A stretch of DNA of 64,000 nucleotides from Ornithinimicrobium sufpigmenti (lineage in GTDB: Bacteria; Actinomycetota; Actinomycetes; Actinomycetales; Dermatophilaceae), in assembly GCF_004322775.1 (NCBI RefSeq), contig NZ_CP036403.1:62001-126000 (forward strand), given 5' to 3'. Below, piece after piece: positions 24,737 to 33,087 of the stretch. The position numbers were made by a program, and so were the translations under genes. The notes under the pieces were generated by a model, which did not search any database, was not told the origin of the DNA, and worked only from the letters and a program-made list of their open reading frames with translations. Numbering within the stretch: the first letter of the stretch is position 1; each line of letters opens with the position of its first letter.

Positions 24737-25951
24737 CTACGTCAGCCGCAGCTCCAGACCTCGCAGGGTGTAGCCCTCGATGAGGTCGTCCCAGCCCAGC
24801 TCCGGCTCGCGCACCGCCTGCGGCCGCCGGGAGAGCAGCGCGTGCAGCAGGACGTCGGACTCCAGCATGGCCAGCGGCTGACCGGGGCACTTGTGCTCCC
24901 CGTCCCCGAAGGCCAGCCCGGCGGGGTTGACCCCAGCCGGCAGCTGCCGCCCGGGGCAGAGGTCGAGGGGGTCGGGTCCGACGACGTCGGGGTCAGCATT
25001 CGCCGACCGGATGCACACGTCCATGAGGTCGCCGGGCGCCACGACGTCCTCCGGCTGTCCCTCGTGCCCCCCGACCGCAACCTCCACCTGCGCCCGCCGG
25101 TAGAGGTGCCCCACGACCGGCTCCAGCCGGATGATCTCGTGCAGTATCGCCATCCTGTCAGCCTCCTCGCCCGCGAGGTAGCGCTCCAACAGCTCCTCGT
25201 CGGCCAGCAGGTGCCAGGCCGCCATCGTGATGAACTCCCGCGTCGTCACCATGCCGGCCGTGCCGTAGGTGACGCACTCGACGAGGATGTCCGTGTTGCT
25301 GTACCCCTCGTCGATGAGGTGGCTGATGATGTCCTCGCGCGGCTGCCGGCGTCGGGAGCGCACGGCCGGGCGCACGTCGTGCCACCAGAACCGGAGCACC
25401 GGGACGAGGCCGTTGAAGGCTGCCGAGGCCCACTGCCGGCCGGTGCGGCCCAGATCCGCCCGAGTGATGTCGAAAGGCGGCTGGTTGAAGAAGGTGACCA
25501 GCCTGCGCGCCATCCGCGGCACCGACGACTCCGTCAGCCCGACCACCTTGGCGGTCACCTCGACCGTGTAGTCGAGCGCGAGGTCGTCCAGCCGGCAGCC
25601 ACCGGCCCGGGTCGCCTCCCCGAGCAGCCGGTCCGCCGAGGCCTGCATCAGCCCCGGATAGCGGTCCTGCACCACCTTGGGCGCCAGGAAACGGGCCACC
25701 TTGCGCCGCTGCTCGTCGTGCAGCGGCCCGTCCGAGACCAGGACGGGGTGCAGCTTGAGCCGCTGCGGGATCTTCTCCGCGGTGAAGCCGGCCTGGGTGG
25801 TCGCGTGCCGGGCACGCAGCACCTGGCGGGCCTCCCGCATCCCGCGGACCCGCCAGATCGCGCTGACCCCGCTCCGCCCGCCCGGGTCCTCCCGCTCCAG
25901 GGTCGGACAGCTCGGCTCACCGGGGCGGACGGCCCGGCGCCGGTCCGTCAT
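24737..25951 (-). CDS. Cytochrome P450, probable carotenoid-modifying
   Basis: The 404-residue protein has the haem-thiolate motif FGDGEHKCPGQ (cysteine ligand), the ExxR motif in EIIRLEPV and a normal P450 length without a membrane anchor. The I-helix reads GTAGMVTTREF: the usual acidic residue before Thr is Val, so oxygen activation may differ from typical P450s. The ATG overlaps the crtU stop (ATGA), giving the operon crtT-crtU-P450. By context it may hydroxylate an aromatic carotenoid ring, as in 3-hydroxyisorenieratene formation; that is inference. No ferredoxin gene is adjacent. Confidence 0.88.
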   Translation of the reverse strand: MTDRRRAVRPGEPSCPTLEREDPGGRSGVSAIWRVRGMREARQVLRARHATTQAGFTAEKIPQRLKLHPVLVSDGPLHDEQRRKVARFLAPKVVQDRYPGLMQASADRLLGEATRAGGCRLDDLALDYTVEVTAKVVGLTESSVPRMARRLVTFFNQPPFDITRADLGRTGRQWASAAFNGLVPVLRFWWHDVRPAVRSRRRQPREDIISHLIDEGYSNTDILVECVTYGTAGMVTTREFITMAAWHLLADEELLERYLAGEEADRMAILHEIIRLEPVVGHLYRRAQVEVAVGGHEGQPEDVVAPGDLMDVCIRSANADPDVVGPDPLDLCPGRQLPAGVNPAGLAFGDGEHKCPGQPLAMLESDVLLHALLSRRPQAVREPELGWDDLIEGYTLRGLELRLT

Positions 25952-27621
25952 CGCCCGAGCTGGGCCGACTGGGCAGCCTGTGCTGCTCGCGCACCCGACC
26001 CGACCGGTATGCGGTCACGCACCGTGCGCCCCACCCTGCGCCCCACCGTTCGCCCCAGCCTCGCCACGGCCGAGCGTGGCCGGCGCAGGACGCCCTCGAG
26101 GGGGACCGTCCAGATGTCCTCGCCCCGGACACCCCAGCCGGCCAGCAGCTGGTTGGCGGCCAGCACTCCGGTGACCGCGGCCCGCTCCATGAGTGCGATC
26201 GGCCAGTCGACCCGCAGCCCGTCGCCGGCCAGCACCAAGCCGGCGTACGGAGTCTCGACCGTCAGCCGCTGCCGCCAGGGCCCGGTCCCGACCAAGCCGC
26301 AGTCGTCGTCCACGAGGAGCTCCTCGTGGACCACGCCCAGGCTGGCGGTCTCGGGGTAGACCTCTCGCATCGCGGTCATCAGCCGCTCCCGCAGCCGGTC
26401 CAGGTCGAGCCCGTGCGGGCTGCCCCCGGCCAGGTCGACGTCACGGGCCGGGTCGGCCGCGTAGGCGTGCAGCTCCACCACCGACCCGCCGTGCTCGGCG
26501 CTCCAGCGCGCCGCCCCGTCCTCGAAGCGCTCCAGCACGGTGACGTTGTCGAGAAGGTCGTAGCCACTGGTGCCCAGGAAGGCCTCGCGCTCCGGGGCCA
26601 CCTTGCCGTCCAGCCACAGCCGCAGCACCGCGAACGGCGGGGCGTTGTTCCCCGCCCTCACCCGCCCGTGCCAAGCCTCCTGCCCCGGACCCTCTGCCGG
26701 GAGGTCGGCGAGCAGCGCCCGCGTGGCTCGGGGGTCGGTCGCGAGCACCACGGCGTCGGCCACGTGGGTGACCTCCGAGCCCTGGACGCGCACACGCCAT
26801 ACCCCGTCGTCGTCCTGCGTGAGCGAGCCGACCCGCTCGCCTGTCCGGACGTCCACCCCCAGCCTGGTGAGGTAGCGCCCGAGCGGCGCCCACAGGGCGG
26901 TGTCGTAGTCGTCGTCGGGCACGTCGAAGAGCAGTCCTTCGGAGCTCCCGGTGAAGTAGGTGTGGAACATCCCCACCAGCTCGCCGGCGCCGAACTCGCT
27001 GGGGTGGGCGAAGAAGGACCGGGCGAAGACCTCCAGGGCCAGGTGCCGGGCGCCCTCGGGGAAGCGCAGCCGGTCCAGGAAGTCCTGCGCGGACTCGCCG
27101 TCGTAGCGCTCGTGGCTGGCGGGGTAGGAGACGTCGATGAGCTCCAGCGCGCTGGGCAGGTGCACCGAGGGCAGGGCAGAGACCGGGAAGGTGGGGCTGC
27201 GCACGACGAAGGCGGCCAGGTTGGCGGGCGGGGTCACCGGCAGGGCAGCGAAGGAGTCGGTCAGGCCGTCCCCACGTCGCAGGGGGTAGTCAGGCACCGG
27301 CACCAGCCTCGACAGTGTCGGGTCGGCACGGCGCAGCAGGGAGCGCAGCGTGTAGTACTGCCGGAAGAAGGCGTGGAAGCCGCGGCTCATCGTCCGGCCG
27401 TCCCCCAGCGGCCAGGCGCGGACCCGCCCGCCCAGCTGCTCGCACGCCTCCACGAGGGTGACCCGTACGCCGCGCTCGGCGAGCACGGCCGCGGAGGCGA
27501 GCCCGGCGATGCCGCCGCCGACGACCACGACGTGTCGAGGCTCGGTCAGCCGGGCCGCGCCGGGCGCTGAGGGGTGGCGGACGGCGCCGCGGTCGCGGCC
27601 GGGTGGGACGGTGCGGGCCAT
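25948..27621 (-). CDS. crtU: Carotene desaturase/methyltransferase CrtU
   Basis: CrtU converts beta-ionone rings to aromatic phi rings, giving isorenieratene from beta-carotene. The 557-residue flavoprotein has the FAD motif HVVVVGGGIAGLASAAVLAE, the amine-oxidase-type second part EACEQLGGRVRAW, the GFHAFFRQYYTLRSLLRR stretch shared with CrtU and the C-terminal VLAGDGLRVDWPIALMERA. ATG 27621 has AGAGGA upstream. It lies 56 bases after crtT, separated by a small tandem repeat. The assignment rests on these motifs plus crtY and the crt neighbours. Confidence 0.88.
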   Translation of the reverse strand: MARTVPPGRDRGAVRHPSAPGAARLTEPRHVVVVGGGIAGLASAAVLAERGVRVTLVEACEQLGGRVRAWPLGDGRTMSRGFHAFFRQYYTLRSLLRRADPTLSRLVPVPDYPLRRGDGLTDSFAALPVTPPANLAAFVVRSPTFPVSALPSVHLPSALELIDVSYPASHERYDGESAQDFLDRLRFPEGARHLALEVFARSFFAHPSEFGAGELVGMFHTYFTGSSEGLLFDVPDDDYDTALWAPLGRYLTRLGVDVRTGERVGSLTQDDDGVWRVRVQGSEVTHVADAVVLATDPRATRALLADLPAEGPGQEAWHGRVRAGNNAPPFAVLRLWLDGKVAPEREAFLGTSGYDLLDNVTVLERFEDGAARWSAEHGGSVVELHAYAADPARDVDLAGGSPHGLDLDRLRERLMTAMREVYPETASLGVVHEELLVDDDCGLVGTGPWRQRLTVETPYAGLVLAGDGLRVDWPIALMERAAVTGVLAANQLLAGWGVRGEDIWTVPLEGVLRRPRSAVARLGRTVGRRVGRTVRDRIPVGSGARAAQAAQSAQLGR

Positions 27622-27640
27622 GGGGTCCTCTGCTTCGGGG

Positions 27641-27670
27641 GTGCTCGGGGGTGCTCGGGGGTGCTCGGGG
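27641..27670. repeat. Three tandem 10-bp repeats between crtT and crtU
   Basis: Three exact copies of GTGCTCGGGG are flanked by degenerate partial copies (27631-27640 and 27671-27677). They fill nearly the whole gap between the crtT stop and the crtU ribosome site, where they could affect translation or vary in number. Confidence 0.7.
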
Positions 27671-27677
27671 GTTCGGG

Positions 27678-28433
27678 TCAGCCCGGACGGCGGGCGAGGA
27701 CGGTGTGCAGGATCCCGCGCTGCCAGCCACGGGCGGTGCTCCACGTCTGCTCGGTCAGGCCGGCCCGGTCCAGACGGGCCGAGAGCTCGGCGGTGCTGTC
27801 GTTGTCGAGCACGCTGCGCCACAGGTAGCGGTAGATGGCGGGGTTGCCGCGCAGCACCACCGACAGCGGCATCACCACGCCCCAGCAGACCAGGGTCCAC
27901 ACGGCGACCGCCACGGTGTCGCCCTTGACGTGATAGTCCTGCAGCGCCACCCAGCCGCCCGGACGGACCTGGTCGTGGATCGCGCCCACGGTGGCGTCCC
28001 GCTGGTCCTCCGGCACATTTCTGAGCAGGTATGCCGCGAACGCCCCGTCGGCCTGGCCGCCCAGCTCCTCGGCGGCGACCCCGGGCAGGTCCTGGGCGTA
28101 GGCCTCGACGAACCGGATCCCTGCCGGCCAGTCCTTGGCGCGGGCCTGCTGGAGCATCCCGGGCGAGGAGTCCAGGCCGACCACCGTGGCGTCCGGTCCG
28201 GCCGCGTCGACGAGCGCCTGCGTGGACAGCCCCGACCCGCAGCCCAGGTCCCACAGGCGCAGCGGCGCCGACGACCCTCCGGGTGAACCTCCCGACGACC
28301 TGTCCGACGCCCCCCGCAGCCGCGACACGAGTGCGGTAGCCGCGTCGCGCAGGGCCCGGTGGTAGCCGGGGTTCAGCCTCGTCAGCACGTCGTAGCGTCC
28401 GGCGGCACGGTCGAACTGCTCGGCAAGCTGCAT
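27678..28433 (-). CDS. crtT: SAM-dependent methyltransferase, CrtT-like
   Basis: The 251-residue protein has a class I methyltransferase fold: motif I LWDLGCGSGLSTQALV, motif II VVGLDSSPGML, and later VRPGGWVALQDY. It begins MQLAEQFDRAAGRYDVLTRL, the pattern of the UbiE/CrtT-like proteins next to crtU in streptomycete isorenieratene clusters. Its exact substrate is not established even there. ATG 28433 is the first gene of the crtT-crtU-P450 operon and is divergent from the ABC transporter genes. Confidence 0.75.
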   Translation of the reverse strand: MQLAEQFDRAAGRYDVLTRLNPGYHRALRDAATALVSRLRGASDRSSGGSPGGSSAPLRLWDLGCGSGLSTQALVDAAGPDATVVGLDSSPGMLQQARAKDWPAGIRFVEAYAQDLPGVAAEELGGQADGAFAAYLLRNVPEDQRDATVGAIHDQVRPGGWVALQDYHVKGDTVAVAVWTLVCWGVVMPLSVVLRGNPAIYRYLWRSVLDNDSTAELSARLDRAGLTEQTWSTARGWQRGILHTVLARRPG

Positions 28434-28524
28434 ACCGGGCAGCCTAGTCCGGCCAGGGGGACACTCCCGTGCCGGAGGGCGGTGTTCGCCCGGGCAGGTG
28501 CCTGCAGGCCGTAGCGTGCGCGGT

Positions 28525-29469
28525 ATGACGAGCACCCCTGCCCTCGATGCGGTCGGACTGGTCCGCCGCTTCGGCTCGCTGACCGCCGTCGACGACGTCA
28601 GCCTGCGGATCGCCACGGGCGAGACGGTCGGCCTGCTCGGACCCAACGGGGCAGGCAAGACGACGGCGATCTCGATGATGGCCGGGCTGCTCACGCCGGA
28701 CGTGGGGAGCGTCCGGGTCGCCGGTTCCTCGATGCTGGAGGAGCCGATGCAGGCCAAGCGTCACCTGGGCCTGGTGCCCCAGGAGCTGGCGATCTACCCC
28801 GAGATCTCCGCGCGGGACAACCTGCGTTTCTTCGGCCGCCTGCAGGGTCTGCGGGGCGGTGACCTCGACGCCCGGGTGGCCGAGGTGCTGGAGCTGGTGG
28901 GCCTGCAGGACCGGGCCAAGGGGCCGGCCAAGGAGTTCTCCGGCGGGATGAAACGCCGGCTCAACATCGCGATCGGGCTCCTGCACCGGCCGACCCTCCT
29001 CATCCTCGACGAGCCGACGGTCGGGGTGGACCCGCAGTCGCGCAACGCCATCCTGGCGTCGGTCGAAGCTCTGACCGACGAGGGCATGGCGGTCCTCTAC
29101 ACGACCCACTACATGGAGGAGGCCCAGCGGCTGTGCGACCGGATCGCGATCATGGACGCGGGACGGGTGCAGGCCGAGGGCACCCGTGAGGAGCTTGTCG
29201 CGCTCACGGGGGGCGTGGACACGATCACGCTCACGGGGACAGGTGAGGTCGCCGAGGCCGAGACGGCCGTCGCCGCCCTGCCGCCCGTCCAGCAGGTGGT
29301 CCGCGACGGCCACCGGCTCCACCTGTCGGTGCGGGGAGCGGCAGCGGTGGTGACGCAGGTCGTGACCGCAGCGTCCCGGGCGGGGATGGAGCTGGAGGAC
29401 GTGCAGATCAGCCGCCCCGACCTGGAGTCGGTCTTCCTGCACCTGACCGGCAAGGCGCTGAGGGACTGA
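28525..29469 (+). CDS. ABC transporter ATP-binding protein (ABC-2 exporter type)
   Basis: The 314-residue protein has Walker A GPNGAGKT, Q-loop VPQELAIYPEIS, signature FSGGMKRRLNIA, Walker B LLILDEPTVGVDP and switch His TTHYMEEAQ, followed by a C-terminal regulatory domain typical of DrrA/NatA-type exporters. ATG 28525 is preceded by weak GCGCGGT. It is the first gene of a three-gene unit with two ABC-2 permeases and overlaps the next start (TGATG). Substrate unknown. Location between crtT and crtY suggests, but does not show, a lipophilic substrate. Confidence 0.92.
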   Translation: MTSTPALDAVGLVRRFGSLTAVDDVSLRIATGETVGLLGPNGAGKTTAISMMAGLLTPDVGSVRVAGSSMLEEPMQAKRHLGLVPQELAIYPEISARDNLRFFGRLQGLRGGDLDARVAEVLELVGLQDRAKGPAKEFSGGMKRRLNIAIGLLHRPTLLILDEPTVGVDPQSRNAILASVEALTDEGMAVLYTTHYMEEAQRLCDRIAIMDAGRVQAEGTREELVALTGGVDTITLTGTGEVAEAETAVAALPPVQQVVRDGHRLHLSVRGAAAVVTQVVTAASRAGMELEDVQISRPDLESVFLHLTGKALRD

Positions 29470-30656
29470 TGGGCCGGGCCCTGCTCATCCTCGTGGTCCA
29501 CGACCTGCGCCAGCGGCTGCGCGACCGGTCGGTGCTGATCTTCGGTCTGCTCGTGCCCTTCTCCCTGGCGTTCGTCTTCTCCCTCGCCTTCGCGGGGCTG
29601 GAGGACGTGGAGCTGGAGCCGGTCACCGTGGCGGTGGCCGCGCCGGACGGCGATGAGTATGCGGCTGCACTGGTGGGGACGCTGCAGGCCCTGCCGGCGC
29701 AGGACCTGCCGGTGACGGTGCGGCGGGCCGCGGCCGACGAGGTGCCTGGACTGGTGGACACCGGGGAGGCGGGGGTGGGTGCCGTGCTGCCGGAGGGCTT
29801 CGGGAGCGCGCTGTCGGGGGGACCGGCGCCGGACTCGGACGTCGTCATCCGGGTCGGCCCGGACGCCGGCCTGTCCGGCGACGTGGTCGCCGACATCGTC
29901 CGCTCCGTCGTCGCGCAGATGAACGCCGACGCGGCGGCGCTGACGGCCGCAGGCGACCAGGCGGGCCTGTCCGAGCAGGAGCTGGGGGCACTGGCCCAGG
30001 AGCTGGGGCAGGTCTCGCCCGAGGTGGCCTGGACGGGCAGCCAGGTCGAGGGTGAGGACCTCTCGTTCACCTCGGGCATCGTCTCGGGGCAGGCCGGCAT
30101 GTTCTTGTTCTTCACCGTCGGCTTCGCCGTGCTCACCCTGCTGACCGAGCGGGAGTGGGGCATCCTCGCCCGGCTGCGCTCGCTGCCCGTGCCTCGCTGG
30201 CTGGTGCCCCTGTCCAAGGCCGTGGTCGCCGTGCTGCTGGGCGTGGCCTCGACGAGCACCCTCCTGCTCGCGGGCGGCGCCTTCCTCGACGGGGTGCATT
30301 TCGGTTCCTGGTGGGTGGTGCTGCCCCTCGTCGTCGCAGTCGTCGTCGCGGCCACCTCGGTGATGTTCATCATCGTCAAGGTCGCCCGCACCTCCGAGCA
30401 GGCGGGCATGGCGATGTCGGTCATCGCCATCAGCCTCGGCGTCGCCGGGGGCAGCTTCTTCCGCCTCCCCGCCGATGGCTGGGTCGCCCAGGTGGTGCAG
30501 ATCAACCCGGTCGCAGCCCTGACGCGCGGGCTGGGCATCAGCGCCGGCGGCGGGGGCCTGGCCGACCTGACGCCGGTGCTGCTGAGCCTGCTCGCGTTCA
30601 CCGCGGTGGTGCTGCTCCTCGCCCGTGTCCTGCCGAACCGGAAGGACGCGCTGTGA
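29469..30656 (+). CDS. ABC-2 type transporter permease 1
   Basis: The 395-residue membrane protein has one N-terminal helix (about 20-42), a large extracytoplasmic domain (about 45-205) and five further helices from residue 210 on, with the ABC-2 pattern LRSLPVPRWLVPLSKAVV and a final INPVAALTRGL. This is the ABC-2 membrane-subunit plan with a large first loop (YhgE/CcmB-like). It overlaps the ATPase stop by one base and pairs with the next permease. Confidence 0.88.
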   Translation: MGRALLILVVHDLRQRLRDRSVLIFGLLVPFSLAFVFSLAFAGLEDVELEPVTVAVAAPDGDEYAAALVGTLQALPAQDLPVTVRRAAADEVPGLVDTGEAGVGAVLPEGFGSALSGGPAPDSDVVIRVGPDAGLSGDVVADIVRSVVAQMNADAAALTAAGDQAGLSEQELGALAQELGQVSPEVAWTGSQVEGEDLSFTSGIVSGQAGMFLFFTVGFAVLTLLTEREWGILARLRSLPVPRWLVPLSKAVVAVLLGVASTSTLLLAGGAFLDGVHFGSWWVVLPLVVAVVVAATSVMFIIVKVARTSEQAGMAMSVIAISLGVAGGSFFRLPADGWVAQVVQINPVAALTRGLGISAGGGGLADLTPVLLSLLAFTAVVLLLARVLPNRKDAL

Positions 30657-30669
30657 GGGAGGACACCCT

Positions 30670-31800
30670 GTGAGAGCCGTGCTCGCGCTGGCGGCCCTGG
30701 AGCTGCGCCGCTTCCTCTCCGACCGGATCAACCTGTTCTTCGTCCTGGTCCTGCCGCTGATCCTGGTGGCGGTCCTCGGTCTGCAGTCCGGTGAGGGCCC
30801 CGCGGCCCGTGTCGCGCTCGGGGGCGATGGCCCCGTGGCGGAGCACGTCGGCGCCCAGCTCGAGCGGGCGGAGGTGAAGGTCGACCGGCACCCGGGCCGC
30901 GACGGAGTCCTCGGGTCCCTGGGTGAGGCTGCGGCCGACCTGGGCGTGGTCGTGGTCTCCGAGGACCCGTTGCAGCTGGAGCTGGTCTCGGTCGGGGAGC
31001 CCAACCCGGGTGTTGAGATGATGGTCCGCGCGGCCGTCGACGAGGTCGCCGTCAGGGCGGCCCGGGTCGAGGTGCTCACAGGGGCCGGTATGGAGCCCGG
31101 CCAGGCCGAGCAGGTCGTTGCCGATGCACGGGAGGGCGAGCCGGTCCCGGTCCGCGTCGAGACGGACAACCCGATCGCCGAGGAGCTCGCCGGTGCCGGC
31201 CGGTTCGAGGTGGGCGCGAGTGCGCAGATGCTCCTCTTCGTCTTCCTCAACACCCTGGGAGCCTCGGCCGCCATGATCCAGGCGCGCCGCAGCGGCGCCG
31301 TCCGCCGCGGGCTCGCGGCACCCGTGACCGCGGGCCAGACCGTCACCGGGCTGGCCCTGGGGCGCCTGGTCATCGCGTTCTTCCAGGCCGGGTGGATCAT
31401 CGGGATGTCCAGCCTGCTCTTCGGCGTGAGCTGGGGATCGCTGCCCAGCGTCCTCGTCGTGGTCGCCCTCTTCGGGCTCGTCGCGTCCGGCCTGGCGATG
31501 GTCGTGGGCGTCGTCATGGACAGCGAGGGCCCGGCCAGCGGGGTGTCGGTCGGGGCCGGGCTGGTCCTGGCCGCCCTCGGCGGCTGCATGGTGCCGCTGG
31601 AGCTGTTCACGGACGGACTGCGCCGGGTCGCCATGGTCACCCCGCACGCCTGGGGCTACCAGGCGCTGGCCGAGATCCAGCGCCGCGACGCCGGCGTGCT
31701 GGACGTGCTGCCGCAGCTGGCCGTGCTGGCCGGGATGGCGGCGGTGGTGCTGGTGGCCGGCTCGGTCCTGCTGCGCCGCAGCCTGGCGCGGGCGATGTGA
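30670..31800 (+). CDS. ABC-2 type transporter permease 2
   Basis: The 376-residue protein has the same topology as permease 1: N-terminal helix (ellipsis RINLFFVLVLPLILVAVLGL), extracytoplasmic domain, then five helices with RSGAVRRGLAAPVTAGQTV and MVTPHAWGYQALAEI. GTG 30670 is chosen because GGAGG lies 6-12 bases before it; this start falls 13 bases after the previous stop. The two permeases probably form a heterodimer with the upstream ATPase. Confidence 0.88.
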   Translation: MRAVLALAALELRRFLSDRINLFFVLVLPLILVAVLGLQSGEGPAARVALGGDGPVAEHVGAQLERAEVKVDRHPGRDGVLGSLGEAAADLGVVVVSEDPLQLELVSVGEPNPGVEMMVRAAVDEVAVRAARVEVLTGAGMEPGQAEQVVADAREGEPVPVRVETDNPIAEELAGAGRFEVGASAQMLLFVFLNTLGASAAMIQARRSGAVRRGLAAPVTAGQTVTGLALGRLVIAFFQAGWIIGMSSLLFGVSWGSLPSVLVVVALFGLVASGLAMVVGVVMDSEGPASGVSVGAGLVLAALGGCMVPLELFTDGLRRVAMVTPHAWGYQALAEIQRRDAGVLDVLPQLAVLAGMAAVVLVAGSVLLRRSLARAM

Positions 31801-31950
31801 GCCGGTCCCTGGGGGTCCCTGAGGCCTGTGCCGGACAGCTCCTCCACCAAAGCCGTTGCCCGGACTACGCGGGTGCGTCAGGCTGTCGCTGCGTCCCGCC
31901 GCAGCCGTGCCGAGCCGCAGACAAGGCAGACCAGGCAGACAGGAGAGAAC

Positions 31951-32325
31951 ATGCACACCGCGCTGTGGGTGGCGACCGGGGTCCTGGCCGGGCTCGTGCT
32001 GATCGCCGGGCTCGTCAAGGCCGTGCAGCCCAGGGACAGGCTCTACGCCTCGGGGCTGACCTACGTCGAGGACTTCCCCGCGTGGTTCATCCGGGCGCTC
32101 GGTGTCGCCGAGGTGCTGGGTGCGGTGGGCCTGGTGCTGCCCGGGCTGGTCGGGACCGGGCAGGTTCTGGTGCCGACCAGCGCCGTCTGCCTGGCCGTGA
32201 CCATGGTCGGGGCGGTCGTGGTGCACCTGCGCCGGCGTGAGGCGGCAAAGGTGGCCATGCCGGCGTTCCTGCTCGCTCTGGCCGTCTTCGTCGCGTGGGG
32301 CCGTCTCGGCGCCTGGCCTCTGTGA
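31951..32325 (+). CDS. DoxX-like four-helix membrane protein
   Basis: The 124-residue protein has four transmembrane helices and the DoxX-family pattern GLVKAVQPRDRL, followed by ALGVAEVLGAVGLVLPGL in helix 2. DoxX-like proteins are variously linked to thiol or quinone redox processes; no specific role is clear here. ATG 31951 follows AGGAGAG. Upstream, GGCAGAC-type short repeats (31924-31943) lie just before the ribosome site. Confidence 0.8.
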   Translation: MHTALWVATGVLAGLVLIAGLVKAVQPRDRLYASGLTYVEDFPAWFIRALGVAEVLGAVGLVLPGLVGTGQVLVPTSAVCLAVTMVGAVVVHLRRREAAKVAMPAFLLALAVFVAWGRLGAWPL

Positions 32326-32536
32326 GTTTCTCCACACGCCACACGCTGTCGGCAGATGAGCGCGTCCGGTGGCTCACCCACCCGCACCGCATACCCCCTG
32401 CCGTGGGGAGCAGCTCCGGTCCCACGACTGGGCCGCGCGGACCTGCGTCCCGCCACCCCTTGCCTCGACCGGCCTCCTGGGAGCACGATGCTCGTGGGTC
32501 CGGTGCGCGGGCCGTTGCGAGGAAAGGGGGCCGCTC

Positions 32537-33067
32537 ATGGCCCGGCTCGTGTTCGGGATGAACCAGTCCCTGGACGGCTACGTCGACCACACGGAGTTCG
32601 CCCCTGACCCCACTCTCTTCCGGCACTTCGTCGAGGAGGCCAGGTCCCAGACCGGCTCGATCTACGGCCGGCGCACCTACGAGCTCATGCGCTACTGGGA
32701 CGAGGACGACCCGGCCTGGGACGCCGACGAGCAGGCCTTCGCCGCCGCGCGCCAGGCCCAGCGCACGTGGGTGGTCTCCAGGTCCCGCCCCCCGCTCGGC
32801 CCGGGGGCAAAGCTGCTCGAGGGCGACCTGGCAGACGCGGTCCGCCGGCTCAAGGCCGAGCACGAGGGGGAGATCGAGGTCGCCGGGCCCGACCTCGCGG
32901 GCAGCCTGACCGACCTCGGCCTCATCGACGAGTACCGGATCTACCTGCACCCGGTCGTGCTGGGTCGCGGTGCGCCGTACTTCACCGGCCCGCGTCCGCC
33001 CCTGCTCCTGCAGGACCACGCCAGGATCGGCCAGGACGTGGTGCGGCTGTCCTACGTGCCCGCCTGA
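32537..33067 (+). CDS. Dihydrofolate-reductase-fold (RibD C-terminal-like) protein
   Basis: The 176-residue protein has the DHFR/RibD_C fold: GMNQSLDGYVDH at the N-terminus, IYGRRTYELMRYW, TWVVSRS and VAGPDLAGSLTDLGLIDEYRIYLHPVVLGRG. Such stand-alone proteins bind NADPH but their substrates are mostly unknown. ATG 32537 has AAAGGGGG upstream. The 211-base gap before it holds no gene that I can support. It is convergent with crtY across a small hairpin. Confidence 0.82.
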   Translation: MARLVFGMNQSLDGYVDHTEFAPDPTLFRHFVEEARSQTGSIYGRRTYELMRYWDEDDPAWDADEQAFAAARQAQRTWVVSRSRPPLGPGAKLLEGDLADAVRRLKAEHEGEIEVAGPDLAGSLTDLGLIDEYRIYLHPVVLGRGAPYFTGPRPPLLLQDHARIGQDVVRLSYVPA

Positions 33068-33082
33068 GCCGGCAGCGGCTCA
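33065..33082. terminator. Short hairpin between DHFR-like gene and crtY
   Basis: TGAGCCG-GCAG-CGGCTCA forms a 7-bp stem with a 4-base loop, overlapping the stop of the + gene and just past the stop of crtY on the - strand. A weak bidirectional terminator is the simplest reading. Confidence 0.4.
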
Positions 33083-33087
33083 ACGGC

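Noticed and set aside
28498..28524. Longer ABC ATPase start adding nine residues
   Set aside because: Extension has no family match; the internal ATG at 28525 gives the usual N-terminus.
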